Below are positions 1 to 11,215 of a stretch of 64,000 nt of DNA, one piece after another (position 1 is the stretch's first letter; each line of letters starts with the position of its first letter). Below the pieces are notes generated by a model, which was given only the letters and a program-made list of their open reading frames with translations, was not told where the DNA came from and ran no database searches. The DNA comes from Streptomyces sp. NBC_00249 (GTDB taxonomy: Bacteria; Actinomycetota; Actinomycetes; Streptomycetales; Streptomycetaceae), in contig NZ_JAPEMV010000009.1 in NCBI RefSeq assembly GCF_026342355.1, forward strand, positions 62,001 to 126,000, written 5' to 3'. Made by a program: the position numbers and the translations under genes.

Positions 1-412
1 AGTTGTCGGCGAGGACGAGCAGCAGCATCGCCGCGACGAACAGGTTGAGGTAGCCGAAGAAGCGGCGGCGCCGCTCGTCGTGCTCCATGTAGCCGATGGA
101 GTAGATGTGGATGAGCGTGCCCACGCCGGAGATCAGCAGGACGAAGGTCATCGACAGCTGGTCGAGCTGGAAGGCCATGTCGGCCTGGAAGCCCTCCACC
201 GGGATCCAGCTGAACAGCCGCTGGTGCAGGGTCCGGTCCTCGGCCCCGCGCCCGAGCATGTCGGCGAAGAGGACGACGCCGATCCCGAAGGAGGCGGCCG
301 CGAACAGGGTGCCGAGCCAGTGCCCGGCCTTGTCGAGGCGCCGGCCGCCGCAGAGCAGCACCGCCGCCCCGAGCAGGGGCGCCGCGATCAGCAGCGCAAT
401 CAGATTCTCCAC
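1..412 (-). CDS. nuoL: NADH-quinone oxidoreductase subunit L (5' part; continues off the left edge)
   Basis: NuoL is the large proton-pumping membrane subunit at the far end of the complex I arm, related to Mrp antiporters. The visible 137 residues start at GTG (codon at 412-410) and read VENLIALLIAAPLLGAAVLL, a first membrane helix. Further hydrophobic segments and the stretch QLDQLSMTFVLLISGVGTLI with IHIYSIGYM follow, typical of the NuoL N-terminus. It starts 12 bases after the nuoK stop, in operon order. The remaining three quarters of the gene lies outside the window; nuoM and nuoN would be expected next. Confidence 0.93.
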   Translation of the reverse strand, partial: MENLIALLIAAPLLGAAVLLCGGRRLDKAGHWLGTLFAAASFGIGVVLFADMLGRGAEDRTLHQRLFSWIPVEGFQADMAFQLDQLSMTFVLLISGVGTLIHIYSIGYMEHDERRRRFFGYLNLFVAAMLLLVLADN

Positions 413-424
413 TGTGAACGCCCC

Positions 425-724
425 TTACAGCTTCATCAGGCTGGCGTCGTCGACCGAGGCCGAGTGGCGGGTACGGAACAGCGACACGATGATCGCGAGG
501 CCCACCACGACCTCCGCGGCGGCGACGACCATCGTGAAGAACGCGATGATCTGGCCGTCGAGGTTGCCGTGCATCCGGGAGAAGGCCACGAAGGCGAGGT
601 TGCAGGCGTTGAGCATCAGCTCGACGCACATGAACAGCACGATCGCGTTCTTGCGGATGAGCACCCCGGTCGCGCCGATGGTGAACAGCAGCGCGGCCAG
701 GTACAGGTAGTTGACCGGATTCAC
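425..724 (-). CDS. nuoK: NADH-quinone oxidoreductase subunit K
   Basis: This is the small antiporter-like membrane subunit of complex I. Its 99 residues match the usual family length of about 100 and form three membrane helices. The family signatures NAIVLFMCVELMLNACNL (carrying the conserved buried glutamate) and FFTMVVAAAEVVVGLAI are present. The GTG start at 724 overlaps the nuoJ stop in a GTGA tetranucleotide, so translation is probably coupled to nuoJ. It forms part of the nuo transcript. Confidence 0.96.
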   Translation of the reverse strand: MNPVNYLYLAALLFTIGATGVLIRKNAIVLFMCVELMLNACNLAFVAFSRMHGNLDGQIIAFFTMVVAAAEVVVGLAIIVSLFRTRHSASVDDASLMKL

Positions 725-1536
725 TTCGAGGCCTCCTCACGGCCGAGGCGCTCCGTGGAACGCTGCTCCAGTGCCTTGAGGTCGTCCATCGCCTGGCTGG
801 ACACGTCGCGGATCTGGCCGCGGGCGCGCAGCGTCTTGCTGACGGTGAGCTCGGACGGGGTGCCGTCCGGCAGCAGGCCGGCGATGTCGACGGCGTTGTG
901 CCGGGCGTAGACGCCGGGGGCCGGCAGCGGCGGGAGCTGGACGCCCTCGCGGACCCGCTGTTCGGCGAGTTCGCGCTGGGTGGCGGCCCGCTCGGTGCGC
1001 TCGCGGTGCGTGAGCACCATCGCGCCGACGGCCGCCGTGATCAGCAGGGCGCCGGTGATCTCGAAGGCGAAGATGTAGCGGGTGAAGATCAGCTCGGCCA
1101 GGCCCTCGACGTGCCCGGCGGAGTTGACCCTGCCGAGGCCGTTGAAGTGGCTGAGCCCGGCGTTGCCGATGCCGGCGGCGAGCAGGACGCCGAAGCCGAG
1201 CCCGCACAGGGCGGCCATCCAGCGCTGCCCCTTGAGGGTCTCCTTCAGGGAGTCGGCGGCGGTGACGCCGACGAGCATGACCACGAAGAGGAACAGCATC
1301 ATGATGGCGCCGGTGTAGACGATGACCTGGACGACGCCCAGGAAGTAGGCGCCGTTGGCGAGGTAGAAGACCGCCAGGATGATCATCGTCCCGGCGAGGC
1401 AGAGGGCGCTGTGGACGGCCTTCTTCATCAGGATCGTGCACAGCGCGCCGATGACGGCGGTGATGCCGAGCACCCAGAACTGCACGGCCTCCCCGGTGGA
1501 GGTCACGGTGGCGGCGGACGCCGCGAGGGCGCTCAC
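721..1536 (-). CDS. nuoJ: NADH-quinone oxidoreductase subunit J
   Basis: This is a membrane subunit of complex I with about five helices in its first 180 residues; it contains VQVIVYTGAIMMLFLFVVML, the central NuoJ segment that includes the pi-bulge helix. The product is 271 residues, longer than the roughly 180-residue enterobacterial form because of a hydrophilic C-terminal extension rich in Arg and Glu, common in actinobacteria. The frame stays open upstream to 2109, but that is read-through of the nuoI region. The GTG at 1536, which overlaps the nuoI stop (GTGA), is the correct start. Confidence 0.95.
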   Translation of the reverse strand: MSALAASAATVTSTGEAVQFWVLGITAVIGALCTILMKKAVHSALCLAGTMIILAVFYLANGAYFLGVVQVIVYTGAIMMLFLFVVMLVGVTAADSLKETLKGQRWMAALCGLGFGVLLAAGIGNAGLSHFNGLGRVNSAGHVEGLAELIFTRYIFAFEITGALLITAAVGAMVLTHRERTERAATQRELAEQRVREGVQLPPLPAPGVYARHNAVDIAGLLPDGTPSELTVSKTLRARGQIRDVSSQAMDDLKALEQRSTERLGREEASK

Positions 1537-2123
1537 GCCTGCACCTCCTCGGCCGAGTCGGCCGGGCTCTCGCCCTTGGAGACGGCCACCTGCCGGACGG
1601 TGCCCGGGGCGGCCCCGGTCACCAGTCCGCGGTAGTAGTCCTGCTCGTCCGTGCCGGGGAAGACCGAGTGCGGGGCCTCGACCATGCCCTCGGTCAGGCC
1701 GGCGAGGAGCTGCTCCTTGGTGTAGATGAGCGACTCGCGGCTCTCGTCGGCCAGTTCGAACTCGTTGGTCATGGTCAGCGCACGGGTGGGGCAGGCCTCG
1801 ACGCACAGCCCGCACAGGATGCAGCGGGCGTAGTTGATCTGGTAGACCTGCCCGTACCGCTCGCCCGGGGAGTAGCGCTCCTCCTCGGTGTTGTCCGCGC
1901 CCTCCACGTAGATGGCGTCGGCGGGACAGGCCCAGGCGCAGAGCTCGCACCCGATGCACTTCTCGAGACCGTCGGGGTGGCGGTTGAGCTGGTGTCGTCC
2001 GTGGAACCGCGCGGCGGTGGTCTTCGGCTGCTCCGGGTACTGCTCGGTGAGGCGCTTCTTGAACATGGCCTTGAAGGTCACGCCGAAGCCCGCCACCGGG
2101 TTCTGCCACTTCTCGTCAGACAT
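1533..2123 (-). CDS. nuoI: NADH-quinone oxidoreductase subunit I (two [4Fe-4S] clusters)
   Basis: This 8Fe ferredoxin-like subunit carries clusters N6a and N6b, which pass electrons towards NuoB in the connecting module of complex I. Two complete CxxCxxCxxxCP motifs are seen: CIGCELCAWACP (Cys56, 59, 62, 66) and CILCGLCVEACP (Cys101, 104, 107, 111). The length of 196 residues is normal. The ATG start at 2123 lies 3 bases after the nuoH stop, and the stop overlaps the nuoJ start. Confidence 0.97.
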   Translation of the reverse strand: MSDEKWQNPVAGFGVTFKAMFKKRLTEQYPEQPKTTAARFHGRHQLNRHPDGLEKCIGCELCAWACPADAIYVEGADNTEEERYSPGERYGQVYQINYARCILCGLCVEACPTRALTMTNEFELADESRESLIYTKEQLLAGLTEGMVEAPHSVFPGTDEQDYYRGLVTGAAPGTVRQVAVSKGESPADSAEEVQA

Positions 2124-2126
2124 CTC

Positions 2127-3500
2127 TCAAGCCTCCTCTCGGTCACTGTCAGTATTGGCCTGGCCACTGACAATCAGCTCGCGCTCCGCGCGGGGCCGCC
2201 TGCGCGGTACGGGAGCCAGGTGCTGGCCGGGCTTGGGCGGTACGGGGAAACCGCCCGCCATCGGGTCGAAGGGCTCGGCCGCGGCGGCCTTCCCGGCTTC
2301 GGTGGCGGCCGTCTTCTCGCGCTTGTCGCGGAAGACGTCCGCGACGAAGGAGAGCAGCAGGATCGCGACGACCCCGCTGCCGACGTAGAGGACGATCTCG
2401 CTGAAGTCGTAGCGCTCGTTGCGCAGTGCCCGGACGCTGGCGACCAGCATCAGCCAGACCACGGAGACCGGGATGAGCACCTTCCAGCCGAGCTTCATCA
2501 GCTGGTCGTAGCGCACGCGCGGCAGCGTGCCGCGCAGCCAGATGAAGAAGAACAGCAGCAGCTGGACCTTGAGGACGAACCAGAGCATCGGCCACCAGCC
2601 GTGGTTCGCGCCCTCCCAGTAGGTGGAGATCGGCGCCGGGGCCCGCCAGCCGCCCAGGAAGAGGGTGACCGAGACCGCCGAGACGGTGACCATGTTGACG
2701 TACTCGGCCAGCATGAACAGCGCGAACTTGATGGAGGAGTACTCGGTGTTGAAGCCGCCGACGAGGTCGCCCTCGGACTCCGGCATGTCGAAGGGGGCGC
2801 GGTTCGTCTCGCCGACCATCGTGATCACGTAGATGATGAAGGACACCGGCAGCAGCACGATGTACCAGCGGTCCGCCTGCGCCTCCACGATCGCCGAGGT
2901 CGACATCGACCCGGAGTAGAGGAAGACGGAGGCGAAGGCCGCGCCCATCGCGATCTCGTACGAGATCATCTGCGCGCAGGAGCGCAGGCCGCCGAGCAGC
3001 GGGTACGTCGAGCCGGAGGACCAGCCGGCGAGGACGATGCCGTAGATCCCGACCGAGGCCACCGCGAGGACGTACAGCATCGCGATGGGCAGGTCGGTGA
3101 GCTGCATCGTGGTGCGCTGGCCGAAGATCGACACCTCGTTGCCGGAGGGGCCGAAGGGGATCACCGCGATGGCCATGAAGGCCGGGATCGCCGCGATGAT
3201 CGGGGCCAGGACGTACACGACCTTGTCGGCCCGCTTGACGATGAGGTCTTCCTTCAGCATCAGCTTGACGCCGTCGGCGAGCGACTGGAGCATGCCCCAG
3301 GGTCCGTGCCGGTTGGGGCCGATGCGCAGCTGCATCCAGGCGACGACCTTGCGCTCCCACACGATGGAGAACAGCACGGTCACCATCAGGAAGGCGAAGC
3401 AGAACACCGCCTTGATCAGGACGAGCCACCAGACGTCCCGGCCGAACAGGCTGAGGTCCTCGGCCGCGAGCTGTACGAAGTCGCCGTGTGCCGCGTTCAC
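2127..3500 (-). CDS. nuoH: NADH-quinone oxidoreductase subunit H
   Basis: NuoH is the membrane subunit that forms the quinone-access chamber. The 457-residue product has eight or more hydrophobic helices and family signatures such as ERKVVAWMQLRIGPNRHGPWG and ETNRAPFDMPESEGDLVGGF. It is about 100 residues longer than the E. coli subunit because of a charged, Pro-rich cytoplasmic tail (FDPMAGGFPVPPKPGQ onwards), a usual actinobacterial feature. The frame is open far upstream in the nuoG region, so the start is set at the GTG at 3500, which overlaps the nuoG stop in GTGA. Confidence 0.95.
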   Translation of the reverse strand: MNAAHGDFVQLAAEDLSLFGRDVWWLVLIKAVFCFAFLMVTVLFSIVWERKVVAWMQLRIGPNRHGPWGMLQSLADGVKLMLKEDLIVKRADKVVYVLAPIIAAIPAFMAIAVIPFGPSGNEVSIFGQRTTMQLTDLPIAMLYVLAVASVGIYGIVLAGWSSGSTYPLLGGLRSCAQMISYEIAMGAAFASVFLYSGSMSTSAIVEAQADRWYIVLLPVSFIIYVITMVGETNRAPFDMPESEGDLVGGFNTEYSSIKFALFMLAEYVNMVTVSAVSVTLFLGGWRAPAPISTYWEGANHGWWPMLWFVLKVQLLLFFFIWLRGTLPRVRYDQLMKLGWKVLIPVSVVWLMLVASVRALRNERYDFSEIVLYVGSGVVAILLLSFVADVFRDKREKTAATEAGKAAAAEPFDPMAGGFPVPPKPGQHLAPVPRRRPRAERELIVSGQANTDSDREEA

Positions 3501-6003
3501 GCGCCCACCTCCGCAGTGGTGCCGTCGGCGTCGGCGGGGATGGCCGGGCCGATCCGGACGAGGGTGCCGGGCCGGGCGCCGGTGTCGGCGAGGACGCCGG
3601 AGCCGGTGGAGTTCAGCGGGAGCCACACCACCCGGTCGGGCATGTCGGTGACCTTCAGCGGGAGTTCCGTGGATCCCGCCGGGCCGGTGACGGCGAGGAG
3701 GTCGCCGTCCTTGACGCCGGTCTCGGCGGCGGTCGCGGCCGAGAGCCGGGCGTTCGCCTCGTGCCGGGTCCCGGCGAGGGCCTCGTCGCCGTCCTGGAGC
3801 CGGCCCTGGTCGAGCAGCAGCCGGTGGCCCGCGAGGACCGCCTCGCCCGCGCCGGGGCGGGGCAGCGGCTCGGGGCCGGTGGACTGCTCGGCCGCGAGCT
3901 CGCCCTCCCAGGGGCCGAGGCGCTCCAGCTCCCGGCGTACGGCGTGCACGTCGGGCAGGGCGATCGGCCGGTCGGCGGCGTCGGCCAGCATGTGCAGCAC
4001 GCGGGCGTCGGCCGGGGCGAGGCGGCGGGTCATCTGGTCGGGCTTCAGGGCGGCCTCGAACGGCCGGATCCGGCCTTCCCAGTTGATGAAGGAACCGGCC
4101 TTCTCGGCGACGGCAGCCACCGGGAGGACCACGTCCGCCTGGTCGGTGACCTCGCCGGGCCGCAGCTCCAGGGAGACCACGAAGGCCTCCTTCAGTGCGG
4201 TCCGGGCGCGCTCCGGGTCCGGCAGGTCGGTGAGTTCGACGCCCGCGACCAGCAGGGCGGACAGCTCGCCGGTGGCGGCGGCCTCCACGATCTGGCCGGT
4301 GTCGCGGCCGTAGCGGTGCGGGAGTTCGTCCAGCCCCCAGGCGGTGGCGACCTCGCCTCGGGCCCGGGGGTCGGTGGCGGGGCGGCCGCCGGGCAGCAGC
4401 GACGGCAGGGCGCCCGCCTCGACGGCGGCCCGCTCCCCGGCCCGGCGCGGGATCCACACCAGGCGGGCCCCGGTGGCGGTGGCGGCGCGTACGGCGGCGG
4501 TCAGCGCGCCGGGCACGCCGGCGAGGCGCTCCCCGACGACGATGACGGCGCCGGGCGCGCGCAGTGCCTCGGCGGCCTCGGCTCCGCCGGCCTCCAGGCC
4601 CGTACGGGAGGCCAGTGCGGCCAGCCATTCGGGTTCGGTGCCGGGGGCGGCGGCGAGCAGGGTGCCGCCCGCCTTGCGCAGGCCGGGGGTGGTGAAGGGG
4701 GCCAGGGCGAAGGTCCGCTGCTTGTGCTTGCGGTGGGCCTTGCGCAGCCGCAGGAAGACCCCGGGGGCCTCCTCCTCCGCCTCGATGCCGACGAGGAGCA
4801 CGGCCGGGGCCGCCTCCAGGGAGGTGTAGGTGACGCCGGTGCCGTCGAGGTCCTTGCCGGTGCCGGCGACGGAGGCGGCCAGGAACTCGGTCTCCTCCGC
4901 GCTGTGCACGCGGGCCCGGAAGTCGATGTCGTTGGTGTCGAGGACGACGCGGGCGAACTTGGCGTACGCGTAGGCGTCCTCGACGGTGAGCCGGCCGCCG
5001 GTCAGGACCCCGGCCCGGCCGCGCGCGGCACCGAGCCCGCGGGCGGCGGCCTCCAGGGCCTCCGGCCAGCTCGCGGGGGCGAGGACGCCGTCGGCGCCGC
5101 GCACCAGCGGGGTGGTGAGCCGGTCCGGGCGCTGCGCGTAGCGGAACCCGAAGCGGCCCTTGTCGCAGATCCACTCCTCGTTGACCTCGGGGTCCTCGGC
5201 GGCCAGGCGGCGCAGGACCTTGCCGCGCCGGTGGTCGGTCCGGGTCGCGCAGCCGCCCGCGCAGTGCTCGCACACGCTCGGGGAGGAGACGAGGTCGAAG
5301 GGGCGGGAGCGGAACCGGTAGGCGGCCGAGGTGAGGGCGCCGACGGGGCAGATCTGGATGGTGTTGCCGGAGAAGTACGACTGGAAGGGGTCGCCCTCGC
5401 CGGTGCCGACCTGCTGGAGCGCGCCGCGTTCGAGCAGTTCGATCATGGGGTCGCCGGCGATCTCGTTGGAGAAGCGGGTGCAGCGCGCGCACAGCACGCA
5501 CCGCTCGCGGTCCAGGAGCACCTGCGTGGAGATCGGGACAGGCTTCTCGTACGTCCGCTTGCGGCCCTCGAACCGGGACTCGGCGTTGCCGTGCGACATG
5601 GCCTGGTTCTGCAGGGGGCATTCGCCGCCCTTGTCGCAGACGGGGCAGTCCAGCGGGTGGTTGATGAGCAGCAGCTCCATCACCCCGCGCTGGGCCTTGT
5701 CGGCGACCTCCGAGGTCAGCTGCGTCTTGACGACCATGCCGTCGGTGCAGGTGATGGTGCAGGAGGCCATCGGCTTGCGCTGGCCCTCGACCTCGACGAT
5801 GCACTGGCGGCAGGCGCCGGCCGGGGGGAGGAGCGGGTGGTCGCAGAACCGGGGGATCTCGATGCCGAGCTGTTCTGCGGCGCGGATGACGAGGGTCCCC
5901 TTGGGGACGGACAGTTCGAGTCCGTCGATGGTCAGGGACACCAGGTCCTGCGGGGGTGGCACCGCGGCCTCTCCGCCACCGGCGGGAGCGTTCGTGGTGA
6001 CGG

Positions 6004-6007
<4 letters not shown>
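3497..6007 (-). CDS. nuoG: NADH-quinone oxidoreductase subunit G
   Basis: This is the largest peripheral-arm subunit of complex I, relaying electrons between NuoF/E and NuoI. In order there is an N-terminal [2Fe-2S] domain (Cys55, 66, 69, 83), a His117/Cys121/124/130 [4Fe-4S] site in HPLDCPVCDKGGEC, a second [4Fe-4S] site starting CVLCARC (170-176), a CEHCAGGC motif for an additional cluster, and a molybdopterin-oxidoreductase-like domain to residue 836. The family's molybdopterin domain binds no Mo cofactor. The ATG start at 6007 overlaps the nuoF stop. The C-terminal third is Ala/Gly rich and looks less conserved. Confidence 0.95.
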
Positions 6008-7352
<1,345 letters not shown>

Positions 7353-7353
<1 letters not shown>

Positions 7354-8132
7354 CACTCCCCTCCCTCGGTGATGGCGCTGCCGCGGCCGTCCCCGCGGGA
7401 CTCGCCGCGCGGGTGGACGATCGGGGTGTGCGGGGACTCGCCGCGGGCGATGCGCAGGCCGATCAGGGAGGCGGGGCCGGCGCCGCCGGTGGCCTCGACC
7501 GCGCCCTCGCGCTCGTCGGGGAAGCCCGCCAGGATCCGGGCGGTCTCCTTGTACGTGCACAGCGGCGCGCCCCGGGTCGGTTCGACGGGCCGGCCGGCGA
7601 GCAGGTCGTCGACCATGGCCTTGGCGGACTCGGGGGTCTGGTTGTCGAAGAACTCCCAGTTGACCATCACCACGGGGGCGTAGTCGCAGGCCGCGTTGCA
7701 CTCGATGTGTTCGAGGGTGACCTTGCCGTCGGGGGTGGTCTCGTTGTTGCCGACCCCGAGGTGTTCCTTGAGCTCGTCGAAGATGGCGTCGCCGCCCATC
7801 ACCGCGCACAGGGTGTTCGTGCAGACGCCGACCTGGTAGTCACCGGAGGGCTTGCGCCGGTACATGGTGTAAAAGGTGGCGACGGCGGTGACCTCGGCGG
7901 TGGTCAGGCCCAGCACCTCGGCGCAGAAGCGGATGCCGGTGCGCGAGACGTAGCCCTCCTCCGACTGGGTCAGGTGCAGCAGCGGCAGCAGTGCGGAGCG
8001 GCTGTCGGGGTAGCGGGCGATCACCTGCTGCGCGTCCGCTTCGAGCCGGGCGCGTACGTCGGCGGGGAAGTCGGGGGCGGGCAGCTGCGGCATCCCCAGG
8101 CTGACCCCTGCGTTCGCTGGGCTGGTGGTCAT
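7353..8132 (-). CDS. nuoE: NADH-quinone oxidoreductase subunit E ([2Fe-2S])
   Basis: This thioredoxin-like [2Fe-2S] subunit partners NuoF in the NADH-oxidising module. The cluster ligands are visible as CTNTLC (near 103-108) and CNAAC (near 144-148), separated as the family requires. At 259 residues it is longer than the enterobacterial subunit of about 166 because of an Ala/Gly/Glu-rich C-terminal tail after residue 180, as in other streptomycetes. The ATG at 8132 overlaps the nuoD stop in ATGA. Confidence 0.95.
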
Positions 8133-9463
8133 CGGTCGACGCCTCCCATCACGGGGTCGATGGAGGCGACGGCGACGATGACATCGGCGACCTGGCCGCC
8201 CTCGCACATCGCGGCCATGGCCTGCAGGTTGGTGAAGGACGGGTCGCGGAAGTGGACCCGGTAGGGGCGGGTGCCCCCGTCGGAGACGACGTGGACGCCG
8301 AGTTCGCCCTTGGGGGACTCGACGGCCGCGTACGCCTGGCCGGCCGGCACCCGGAAGCCCTCGGTCACCAGCTTGAAGTGGTGGATGAGGGCCTCCATGG
8401 AGGTGCCCATGATGTTCTTGATGTGGTCGAGGGAGTTGCCGAGTCCGTCGGGGCCCATGGCGAGCTGGGCGGGCCAGGCGATCTTCTTGTCGGCGACCAT
8501 GACCGGGCCGGGCTCCAGGCGGTCCAGGCACTGTTCGACGATCCGCAGCGACTGGCGCATCTCCTCCAGGCGGACGAGGAAGCGTCCGTAGGAGTCGCAG
8601 CTCTCGGTGGTGGGGATGTCGAACTCGTAGGTCTCGTAGCCGCAGTACGGGTCGGTCTTGCGCAGGTCGTGCGGCAGTCCGGCGGAGCGCAGGATGGGGC
8701 CGGTGGCGCCGAGCGCCATGCAGCCGGTCAGGTCGAGGTAGCCGACGTCCTGCATGCGGGCCTTGAAGATGGGGTTGCCGGTGGCGAGCTTGTCGTACTC
8801 CGGCAGGTTCTTCTTCATGGTCTTGATGAAGTCGCGCAGCTGGTCGACGGCGCCCGGGGGAAGGTCCTGGGCGAGGCCGCCGGGGCGGACGAAGGCGTGG
8901 TTCATGCGCAGGCCGGTGATCCGCTCGAAGATGTCGAGGATCAGTTCGCGGTCGCGGAAGCCGTAGATCATGATCGTGGTCGCGCCCAGCTCCATGCCGC
9001 CGGTGGCGATGCACACCAGGTGGGAGGAGAGCCGGTTGAGCTCCATCAGCAGGACGCGGATGACGGTGGCGCGGTCGGGGATCTGGTCGGTGATGCCGAG
9101 GAGCTTCTCGACGCCGAGGCAGTAGGCCGTCTCGTTGAAGAAGGGCGTCAGGTAGTCCATGCGCGTGACGAAGGTGGTGCCCTGCGTCCAGTTCCGGTAT
9201 TCGAGGTTCTTCTCGATGCCGGTGTGCAGGTAGCCGATGCCGCAGCGGGCTTCGGTGACCGTCTCGCCGTCGATCTCCAGGATCAGGCGGAGCACCCCGT
9301 GGGTGGAGGGGTGCTGGGGGCCCATGTTGACGACGATCCGCTCGTCGTCCGCGCGGGCCGCCGACTGGACGATCTCGTCCCAGTCCCCGCCGGTGACGGT
9401 GTAGACGGTGCCCTCGGTGGTCTCGCGCGCGGAGGCGTGGTGCGAGTCGTTGGGGGTGTTCAT
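8129..9463 (-). CDS. nuoD: NADH-quinone oxidoreductase subunit D
   Basis: This 49-kDa-type subunit, related to [NiFe]-hydrogenase large subunits, forms the quinone-binding site with NuoB. The signatures are NMGPQHPSTHGVLRLILEID near the N-terminus and the C-terminal SIDPVMGGVDR. The hydrogenase nickel ligands are absent, as expected. The protein has 444 residues. The start is ATG 9463 (MNTPNDSHH), overlapping the nuoC stop in ATGA. Confidence 0.96.
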   Translation of the reverse strand: MNTPNDSHHASARETTEGTVYTVTGGDWDEIVQSAARADDERIVVNMGPQHPSTHGVLRLILEIDGETVTEARCGIGYLHTGIEKNLEYRNWTQGTTFVTRMDYLTPFFNETAYCLGVEKLLGITDQIPDRATVIRVLLMELNRLSSHLVCIATGGMELGATTIMIYGFRDRELILDIFERITGLRMNHAFVRPGGLAQDLPPGAVDQLRDFIKTMKKNLPEYDKLATGNPIFKARMQDVGYLDLTGCMALGATGPILRSAGLPHDLRKTDPYCGYETYEFDIPTTESCDSYGRFLVRLEEMRQSLRIVEQCLDRLEPGPVMVADKKIAWPAQLAMGPDGLGNSLDHIKNIMGTSMEALIHHFKLVTEGFRVPAGQAYAAVESPKGELGVHVVSDGGTRPYRVHFRDPSFTNLQAMAAMCEGGQVADVIVAVASIDPVMGGVDR

Positions 9464-10188
9464 CAGCTGTACGACCTCCGCTGGTCGGGAGCCGGGATCT
9501 GGGCGCCCTTGTACTCGACGGCGATGCCGCCGAGCGGGTAGTCCTTGCGCTGGGGGAAGCCCTGCCAGTCGTCCGGCATCATGATCCGGGTGAGGGCCGG
9601 GTGGCCGTCGAAGACGAGGCCGAAGAAGTCGTAGGCCTCGCGCTCGTGCCAGTCGTTCGTCGGGTAGACCGCGACGAGCGTCGGCAGGTGCGGGTCGGCG
9701 TCCGGCACGGACACCTCCAGCCGCACGATCCGGCCGTGGGTGAGCGAGCGCAGGTGGTAGACGGCGTGCAGCTCGCGGCCCTTGTCGCCGGGGAAGTGCA
9801 CTCCGCTGACCCCGGTGCACAGCTCGAAGCGCAGTGCCGGGTCGTCGCGCAGGGTGGAGGCGACGCGGACGAGGTGTTCGCGGTCGATGTGCAGGGTCAG
9901 CTCGCCCCGGTCGACGACGACCTTCTCGATCGCGTTCTCCGGGAGCAGGTCCTGCTCCTCCAGGGCGCCTTCGAGCTCGTCGACGACCTCGTCGAAGTAC
10001 GAGCCGTACGGGCGGACGCTCGCGCCGGGCAGGGCCACGGTGCGGACGAGGCCGCTGTAGCCGCTGGTGTCGCCGCCGTTGTCCGCGCCGAACATGCCCT
10101 TGCGGACGCCGATCACCTCGGGGCCGGCCACGGGCCTGGGCGCCGGAACGTTGTTGCCGTTCTCCACGGCTGCCGGGTCGTCGCTCAC
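9463..10188 (-). CDS. nuoC: NADH-quinone oxidoreductase subunit C
   Basis: This 30-kDa-type peripheral subunit of complex I is separate from NuoD here; the two are fused in E. coli. The signature EREAYDFFGLVFDGHPALTRIMMPDDWQ lies near the C-terminus, followed by PQRKDYPLGG. The 241-residue product has an N-terminal extension of about 60 low-complexity residues before the conserved core. The GTG start at 10188 overlaps the nuoB stop in GTGA, which is preferred to the much longer upstream open frame. Confidence 0.95.
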   Translation of the reverse strand: MSDDPAAVENGNNVPAPRPVAGPEVIGVRKGMFGADNGGDTSGYSGLVRTVALPGASVRPYGSYFDEVVDELEGALEEQDLLPENAIEKVVVDRGELTLHIDREHLVRVASTLRDDPALRFELCTGVSGVHFPGDKGRELHAVYHLRSLTHGRIVRLEVSVPDADPHLPTLVAVYPTNDWHEREAYDFFGLVFDGHPALTRIMMPDDWQGFPQRKDYPLGGIAVEYKGAQIPAPDQRRSYS

Positions 10189-10739
10189 CGCAGGAGCCCC
10201 TTCATCTCGATGGTGGGGAGGGCCTTGAGGGCCGCTTCCTCCGCCTCGCGGGCCGCCTCTTCCCGGTTCACGCCGAGCTTCGAGCCCTGGATCTTGTGGT
10301 GGAGCTTGAGGATCGCGTCCAGCAGCATCTCGGGGCGGGGCGGGCAGCCGGGGAGGTAGATGTCCACCGGGACGATGTGGTCGACGCCCTGGACGATCGC
10401 GTAATTGTTGAACATTCCGCCCGAAGAGGCGCAAACCCCCATGGAGATGACCCACTTGGGGGCGGGCATCTGGTCGTACACCTGGCGGAGCACCGGCGCC
10501 ATCTTCTGGCTGACCCGGCCGGCCACGATCATCAGGTCGGCCTGGCGCGGGGAGCCGCGGAAGACCTCCATGCCGAAGCGGGCCAGGTCGTAGCGGCCGG
10601 CGCCGGTGGTCATCATCTCGATGGCGCAGCACGCCAGGCCGAAGGTGGCCGGGAAGACGGATGACTTGCGCACCCAGCCCGCGGCCTGTTCGACGGTGGT
10701 CAGCAGAAAGCCGCTCGGCAGCTTCTCTTCCAGTCCCAT
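10185..10739 (-). CDS. nuoB: NADH-quinone oxidoreductase subunit B (cluster N2)
   Basis: NuoB holds cluster N2, the terminal iron-sulfur centre that reduces quinone. The ligands are seen as the unusual adjacent pair in GLACCAIEMM (Cys37, Cys38), Cys103 in VCASSGG and Cys132 in GCPPRPE. The length of 184 residues is normal. It starts at ATG 10739, 15 bases after the nuoA stop, preceded by a weak GGGG-type ribosome site. Confidence 0.97.
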   Translation of the reverse strand: MGLEEKLPSGFLLTTVEQAAGWVRKSSVFPATFGLACCAIEMMTTGAGRYDLARFGMEVFRGSPRQADLMIVAGRVSQKMAPVLRQVYDQMPAPKWVISMGVCASSGGMFNNYAIVQGVDHIVPVDIYLPGCPPRPEMLLDAILKLHHKIQGSKLGVNREEAAREAEEAALKALPTIEMKGLLR

Positions 10740-10754
10740 GGAAAATTCAGCCCC

Positions 10755-11114
10755 TCAGTCCCATTCCAGGCCGCCGCGGCGCCACACGTAGGCGTAGGCG
10801 ACGAAGACGGTGAGCACGAAGAGCAGCATCTCGACGAGCCCGAAGATCCCCAGGGAGTCGAAGGTGACGGCCCAGGGGTAGAGGAAGACGATCTCGATGT
10901 CGAAGACGATGAAGAGCATCGCCGTCAGGTAGTACTTGATGGGGAAGCGACCGCCGCCGGCGGGCATCGGGGTGGGCTCGATGCCGCACTCGTAGGCTTC
11001 AAGCTTCGCCCGGTTGTACCGTTTTGGGCCGATCAGCGTGGCCATGACCACGGAGAAGATCGCAAACCCTGCGCCGATGGCGCCGAGCACGAGGATGGGT
11101 GCGTACGCATTCAC
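10755..11114 (-). CDS. nuoA: NADH-quinone oxidoreductase subunit A
   Basis: This first gene of the operon encodes a small membrane subunit of complex I with three helices. The family motif KLEAYECGIEPTPMP (the Cys-containing loop near the quinone site) and FDIEIVFLYPWAV are present; the length is 119 residues. The start is the GTG at 11114, preceded by the purine-rich ribosome site GGAAGGAGCGAGGAGC. The frame is open further upstream but without family similarity. Confidence 0.96.
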   Translation of the reverse strand: MNAYAPILVLGAIGAGFAIFSVVMATLIGPKRYNRAKLEAYECGIEPTPMPAGGGRFPIKYYLTAMLFIVFDIEIVFLYPWAVTFDSLGIFGLVEMLLFVLTVFVAYAYVWRRGGLEWD

Positions 11115-11215
11115 GCTCCTCGCTCCTTCCAGTCGTCCTTGACCGTTGGACCGCTGCGCCGGCGCCGAGTGCTCCGCCTCGCGAGGGCCGGCCCCCGATG
11201 GCGGGGCCGGGTGCA

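Noticed and set aside
721..2109. Apparent nuoI-nuoJ fusion frame
   Set aside because: The N-terminal part is an out-of-frame reading of nuoI; the real nuoJ starts at the GTG overlapping the nuoI stop.
1668..4313. Long plus-strand open frame of 881 codons opposite nuoI, nuoH and nuoG
   Set aside because: It is the antisense of conserved complex I genes; its protein is His/Asp/Gly-rich low complexity with no family match. Such frames are common in very GC-rich DNA.
2127..5804. Apparent 1225-codon nuoH frame
   Set aside because: Upstream of the GTG at 3500 it reads nuoG in the wrong frame.
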